Source: Pseudomonas rhodesiae (GTDB lineage Bacteria; Pseudomonadota; Gammaproteobacteria; Pseudomonadales; Pseudomonadaceae). From it: 64,000 nt of DNA. Both the position numbers and the translations under genes were made by a program. Positions 62,301-64,000 of this stretch are shown here, piece by piece. Below the pieces are notes generated by a model. The model was not told the origin of the DNA. It searched no databases and saw nothing but the letters and a program-made list of their open reading frames with translations. Within the stretch, counting starts at the first letter, position 1. Each line of letters begins with the position of its first letter. The stretch is from the NCBI RefSeq assembly GCF_007858255.1, contig NZ_VFEU01000009.1:62001-126000 (forward strand), in the 5' to 3' direction.

Positions 62301-62957
62301 TCTTTCCACCGCCTGGCGTACTTTGAAAAAGATATCGCCGCAGCAGGCGGGCATTTGCATCGGATGCCCCAGGACTTCTACCTCAGCCTGGTCAATATGG
62401 GCTCCGAGGGCGAATGTGCGGGGATTTCCAATGCCATGGCCCTTGCCATCGGCACCGGTAAAGAACACACGCTGCTGAGCAATTTCTACACCGCCGCCGC
62501 TAACCCGAACGTGCCAAGCAATGCCGCTTTTATCAGCAATATAGAGACCCTACAAAAGGTCACCGGCACGGAAACCCTTTATCACATGGGCCAGACGCCT
62601 CGGCGTGTGCCCTATACCACCATTATCTCGGAGTTGGCCAATGCCACCGAATCAACCACGCTTAGGGTCGCATCGGAACACCACGCGCTGCTCGCGGGTG
62701 TAAAGGTCGACGGTGCGAGCAAGCAATGGTTCTATTTCGATCCCAACTATGGGTACGTCACGTTTGATTCGCCCGATTCGATGAGGAATGGTCTGGAGCG
62801 CACGTTGAACAGGGGTATATCGCCCTATCGACTTGACGCCTATAAGCGCGATTCCGCTGTTCCCGAGTATCAGATAAGTCAATTCTCCCCCACAGACCTG
62901 ACCCCAGACCGTACGGGTAATGTCGACGTATCGAGCCTCTCCACTGCGGTCCTATAA
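59355..62957 (+). CDS. Putative type III effector with C-terminal YopT-like (C58) cysteine protease domain
   Basis: A 1200-residue protein. The first 50 residues are rich in Ser (10 of 50) and Pro, with Ala3 and Val4 and no acidic residue before Glu40, as in type III secreted effectors. A long helical region follows (about 60-650). Residues about 690-830 are Ala/Gly/Val-rich and hydrophobic. The C-terminal part contains a C58-type triad: Cys1021 in GECAGISNAMALA, His1110 in SEHHALLAGV and Asp1129 in WFYFDPNYGYVTF, the last matching the FFDPN(F/Y)G motif of YopT and AvrPphB. These enzymes cleave host proteins. Central sections recall Pseudomonas dermonecrotic-toxin-like proteins. No chaperone gene is seen. 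Confidence 0.75.
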   Translation: MNAVNTPRLPTPSALVNPPLASVSRLPSGASTPQALAKPEQSSSSGTQSLQQALAGQRNWGELAQALFSLAKELPADADEQAVADALKARSMPRHLASGTATTVNLDAFISEQRLAQPTRRHYVVYLAEAVAQRALQSPLGNFGGGLSWPIPLSVADQSKIGTLVDKNTAGLPGLPLEDARKGALGYLLEQTPLSDAELRDPPNALAKLVASPRAQALGQAIQTELGGADTPGSVNDYVLAAINMGLDLDSMFVPHRNHVAGFDLASEQHWGKAPSDIVNRLSLHLVKEGRATHATARFAAHLLLARVAPQLLVKEIPAALTYGSQAWASFCIAAAAVEAQAPGTVANMTFAQVMQAAKGSGAVAPEGAQRGALVDWAVVNGMLPKRENDSYTADELDSARSAYNTQQSERLNASAQLSSELPSRKQIALQKLRETFGDNVPFEEKLLSIDDTSTPYEGPLYDPNRRPAGRYSLLDIAMMELRDYTWKTTDPRIPIAAVNAPLALGVNKAFNEQFKQTIDSHKQGLGTLVKQLVSQLPPADRQNLEHGKLEFFQKKTYELGLDFTSRTLHHTDQKLLIKATGADGVTVYEVDSKRGTINKVPESELTRRRERNANQEEKIEAFVPKSVAAGDFALKPANGTLAPATFTSSRTQSIADAFVEHLDIDNAQVVKQAKGVTPLDKQNEVEWKLADFFLNLVPLRSAIVNFQNGNYADGATDLALDMFSFVTVGVGTAGKVAKAVKSSASTTVKALNTAKVIGAAAIGAFNPVSGAGDLLVGAARVTQAVGRTIAKGTRAVANTGVSLVTQGVNALRGATGAYDLVRANKGYATLSAGTFTLADRTVETTAVLHNNHWHAYDVARQQPYGPALADFKPAVPPTRDMPLHGFFDRIYNLLQPENAQGTVTRLTKEEHKNFTAKYNHGMRKENRAAFDQGFDYGNPSDIPGYSPNLNIPDLQRLSQYCFSPEDMGTLAKAIKQKAIAESFHRLAYFEKDIAAAGGHLHRMPQDFYLSLVNMGSEGECAGISNAMALAIGTGKEHTLLSNFYTAAANPNVPSNAAFISNIETLQKVTGTETLYHMGQTPRRVPYTTIISELANATESTTLRVASEHHALLAGVKVDGASKQWFYFDPNYGYVTFDSPDSMRNGLERTLNRGISPYRLDAYKRDSAVPEYQISQFSPTDLTPDRTGNVDVSSLSTAVL

Positions 62958-63157
62958 GCCGTGCCTTCCGACCCCGACGTTGCTGCACCCAGCGCGCCGG
63001 GGCCGACTTGCTGCCGCGCATCATCCGGGCAAGACATTCGCGCAGACTCCCGTCACAATACGCGCGCCAGGGGAACTTGCTGCGATCGACACGACTCACT
63101 AGAGGATGGTCTTTGCATTCACACGACCTGCACCTCCAATTTTCGGGAAACCTCACT

Positions 63158-63517
63158 ATGTCCGCAGCCTCCTCCACCATCCTAGTAGTCGAAGACGACA
63201 ACATCGTGCGCATGTTGATCGTCGATGTCCTCGAAGAGTTGGAGTTCACGGTCATTGAGGCGGCTGACGCAGCGGAGGCGCTGGGCATGGTCAATGATGA
63301 AAGCCAGCTGATTCAGCTGATGATGACCGATGTGGGCCTGCCGGACATGGACGGCAAAGAACTGGCAGCCAAAGTACGCGCGCTGCGGCCCGGCTTGCCG
63401 ATCCTGTTTGCCAGCGGCTACGCCGAAAACATCGACGCGCCGGCGGACATGCATGTGATTGGCAAACCGTTTTCCATCGATCAACTGCGTGACAAGGTCA
63501 AGTCCATCATCGGCTGA
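63158..63517 (+). CDS. Single-domain response regulator
   Basis: A 119-residue receiver. TILVVEDDNIVRM supplies the acidic pocket, Asp58 in LMMTDVGLPDMDG is the acceptor, and Lys107 or so in VIGKPFSIDQL completes the site. There is no output domain. It resembles the C-terminal receiver of the hybrid kinase at 50543 (both have TDVGLP or SDVGLP), so it may be a phosphate sink or relay for the signalling block even though the large effector-like gene lies between. Start MSAASSTIL at 63158. Confidence 0.87.
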   Translation: MSAASSTILVVEDDNIVRMLIVDVLEELEFTVIEAADAAEALGMVNDESQLIQLMMTDVGLPDMDGKELAAKVRALRPGLPILFASGYAENIDAPADMHVIGKPFSIDQLRDKVKSIIG

Positions 63518-63627
63518 CTGCCTCCGTTTTCTCGCCTGCGCCGTACCTTCAACGCCTGCCATTAGCGCTTATCGCGCAGGGCGATAGGCGCGTAGACGCT
63601 ATCCCATCGATCAATCGGTCGTACAGG

Positions 63628-63760
63628 ACAAAAGACTTCCAGCGAAACTGGGTGCAAACTCTGCCGGCCAGCGATTACCTGCCGTACGCCCCCCGCGCAC
63701 GAGGCCTACTTCGATAAAAGCTGGAAACTCAATGACACCACCCAGTTCCCTAAGAGACGC
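63628..63760 (+). pseudogene. Decayed 3' fragment of a DUF1254/DUF1214-type gene
   Basis: Two frames carry pieces of the C terminus of this family. In one, TKDFQRNWVQTLPASDYLP (63628 to about 63684) looks like the conserved DKExNW segment. In the other, EAYFDKSWKLNDTTQF (63701 onward) matches the usual YGP-EAxFDKSW ending. The pieces are in the right order but in different frames and too close together, so bases have been lost between them. The next gene is a full-length family member start, so this is probably a relic of a tandem copy. Confidence 0.5.
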
Positions 63761-63766
63761 AACAAC

Positions 63767-64000
63767 ATGATCAGAAAACCGACGCGCCTGCTGTTAGCGA
63801 GCCTCTCGATCCTCCTGAGCAGCGGCGCCTGGGCCGATTTCACCGCCACCCCGAGCGAAGCGCGGGCCATCGCCAAGGAAGCCTACCTGTATGGTTTTCC
63901 GGTGGTGGAAATGTACAAAACGCTCTACACCCAAGCCGTCGACAAGGGCGGCGCCAACTTCAAGGCGCCATTCAACCGCATCGGCAATACCGCCCAGGTG
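63767..64000 (+). CDS. DUF1254-type secreted protein (5' part)
   Basis: The first 78 codons of a gene cut by the window end. Residues 1-23 (MIRKPTRLLLASLSILLSSGAWA) are a signal peptide. The next segment, TPSEARAIAKEAYLYGFPVVEMYKTLY, is the conserved N terminus of the DUF1254/DUF1214 family, and FNRIGNTAQV continues it. These are periplasmic proteins of uncertain function found in many Pseudomonas. The decayed fragment just upstream belongs to the same family. Confidence 0.8.
   Translation, partial: MIRKPTRLLLASLSILLSSGAWADFTATPSEARAIAKEAYLYGFPVVEMYKTLYTQAVDKGGANFKAPFNRIGNTAQV

Overview
The window reads as chromosome of a fluorescent Pseudomonas (P. fluorescens group). It is GC-rich throughout and carries an inverted REP pair of the kind common in that group, a BdlA-like chemoreceptor, a long arn (lipid A aminoarabinose) operon, and isoleucine/valine catabolism genes laid out as in other pseudomonads. 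I see no rRNA, tRNA, CRISPR array, insertion sequence or prophage. One lone tyrosine recombinase is the only mobility gene. All assignments come from reading the sequence and recalling families; no search was run.

Layout. 1-1280: tail of an unknown gene and a DUF4010/MgtC-type membrane protein. 1287-7574 (minus strand): a tight seven-gene operon encoding a thermostable-hemolysin-family protein, an AMP-binding ligase, a heme-oxygenase-like diiron protein, a short-chain dehydrogenase, a small TPR protein and a QseB/QseC-type two-component system. It diverges from a cytochrome b561 gene across a spacer that holds two QseB/PmrA-like boxes. 8463-14435: a ribose-type sugar ABC transporter, LacI regulator and xylulokinase. 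14440-20198: tandem thioredoxins (one degenerate), rlhA, a RidA protein, a BdlA-like receptor behind a sigma-28 promoter, and an oxaloacetate decarboxylase. 20452-25666: SDR with a divergent HxlR regulator, a membrane chemoreceptor, a Bcr/CflA exporter and a stress-type SDR. 25672-27507: integrase and a secreted hypothetical.

27911-37225: arnC-A-D-T-E-F-ugd plus an ArnT-like glycosyltransferase, almost every junction a 4-base overlap, but without arnB. 37429-38545: a small hypothetical and an HPP membrane protein. 38679-46600: branched-chain acyl-CoA catabolism on both strands. These are a valine-type hydrolase and dehydrogenase on plus, and a five-gene isoleucine/2-methylbutyryl-type set on minus. 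46803-48899: bestrophin-like channel behind two tandem 10-codon minicistrons, and a TPR/HEAT-like protein.

49044-59072 is a signalling block: KaiC-like ATPase with a hybrid kinase on plus, and on minus a large CHASE3/GAF hybrid kinase with three receivers, CheR, CheB, a receiver-kinase and a single receiver. 59355-62957 encodes a 1200-residue protein with a C-terminal YopT-like (C58) cysteine protease site, a type III-style N terminus and an imperfect hrp-box-like sequence upstream. It is followed by a single-domain receiver, a decayed fragment of a DUF1254-type gene, and the start of an apparently intact DUF1254-type gene cut by the window end.

The two most unusual items are the hemolysin/ligase/diiron-protein operon wired to its own two-component system, and the putative C58 effector.
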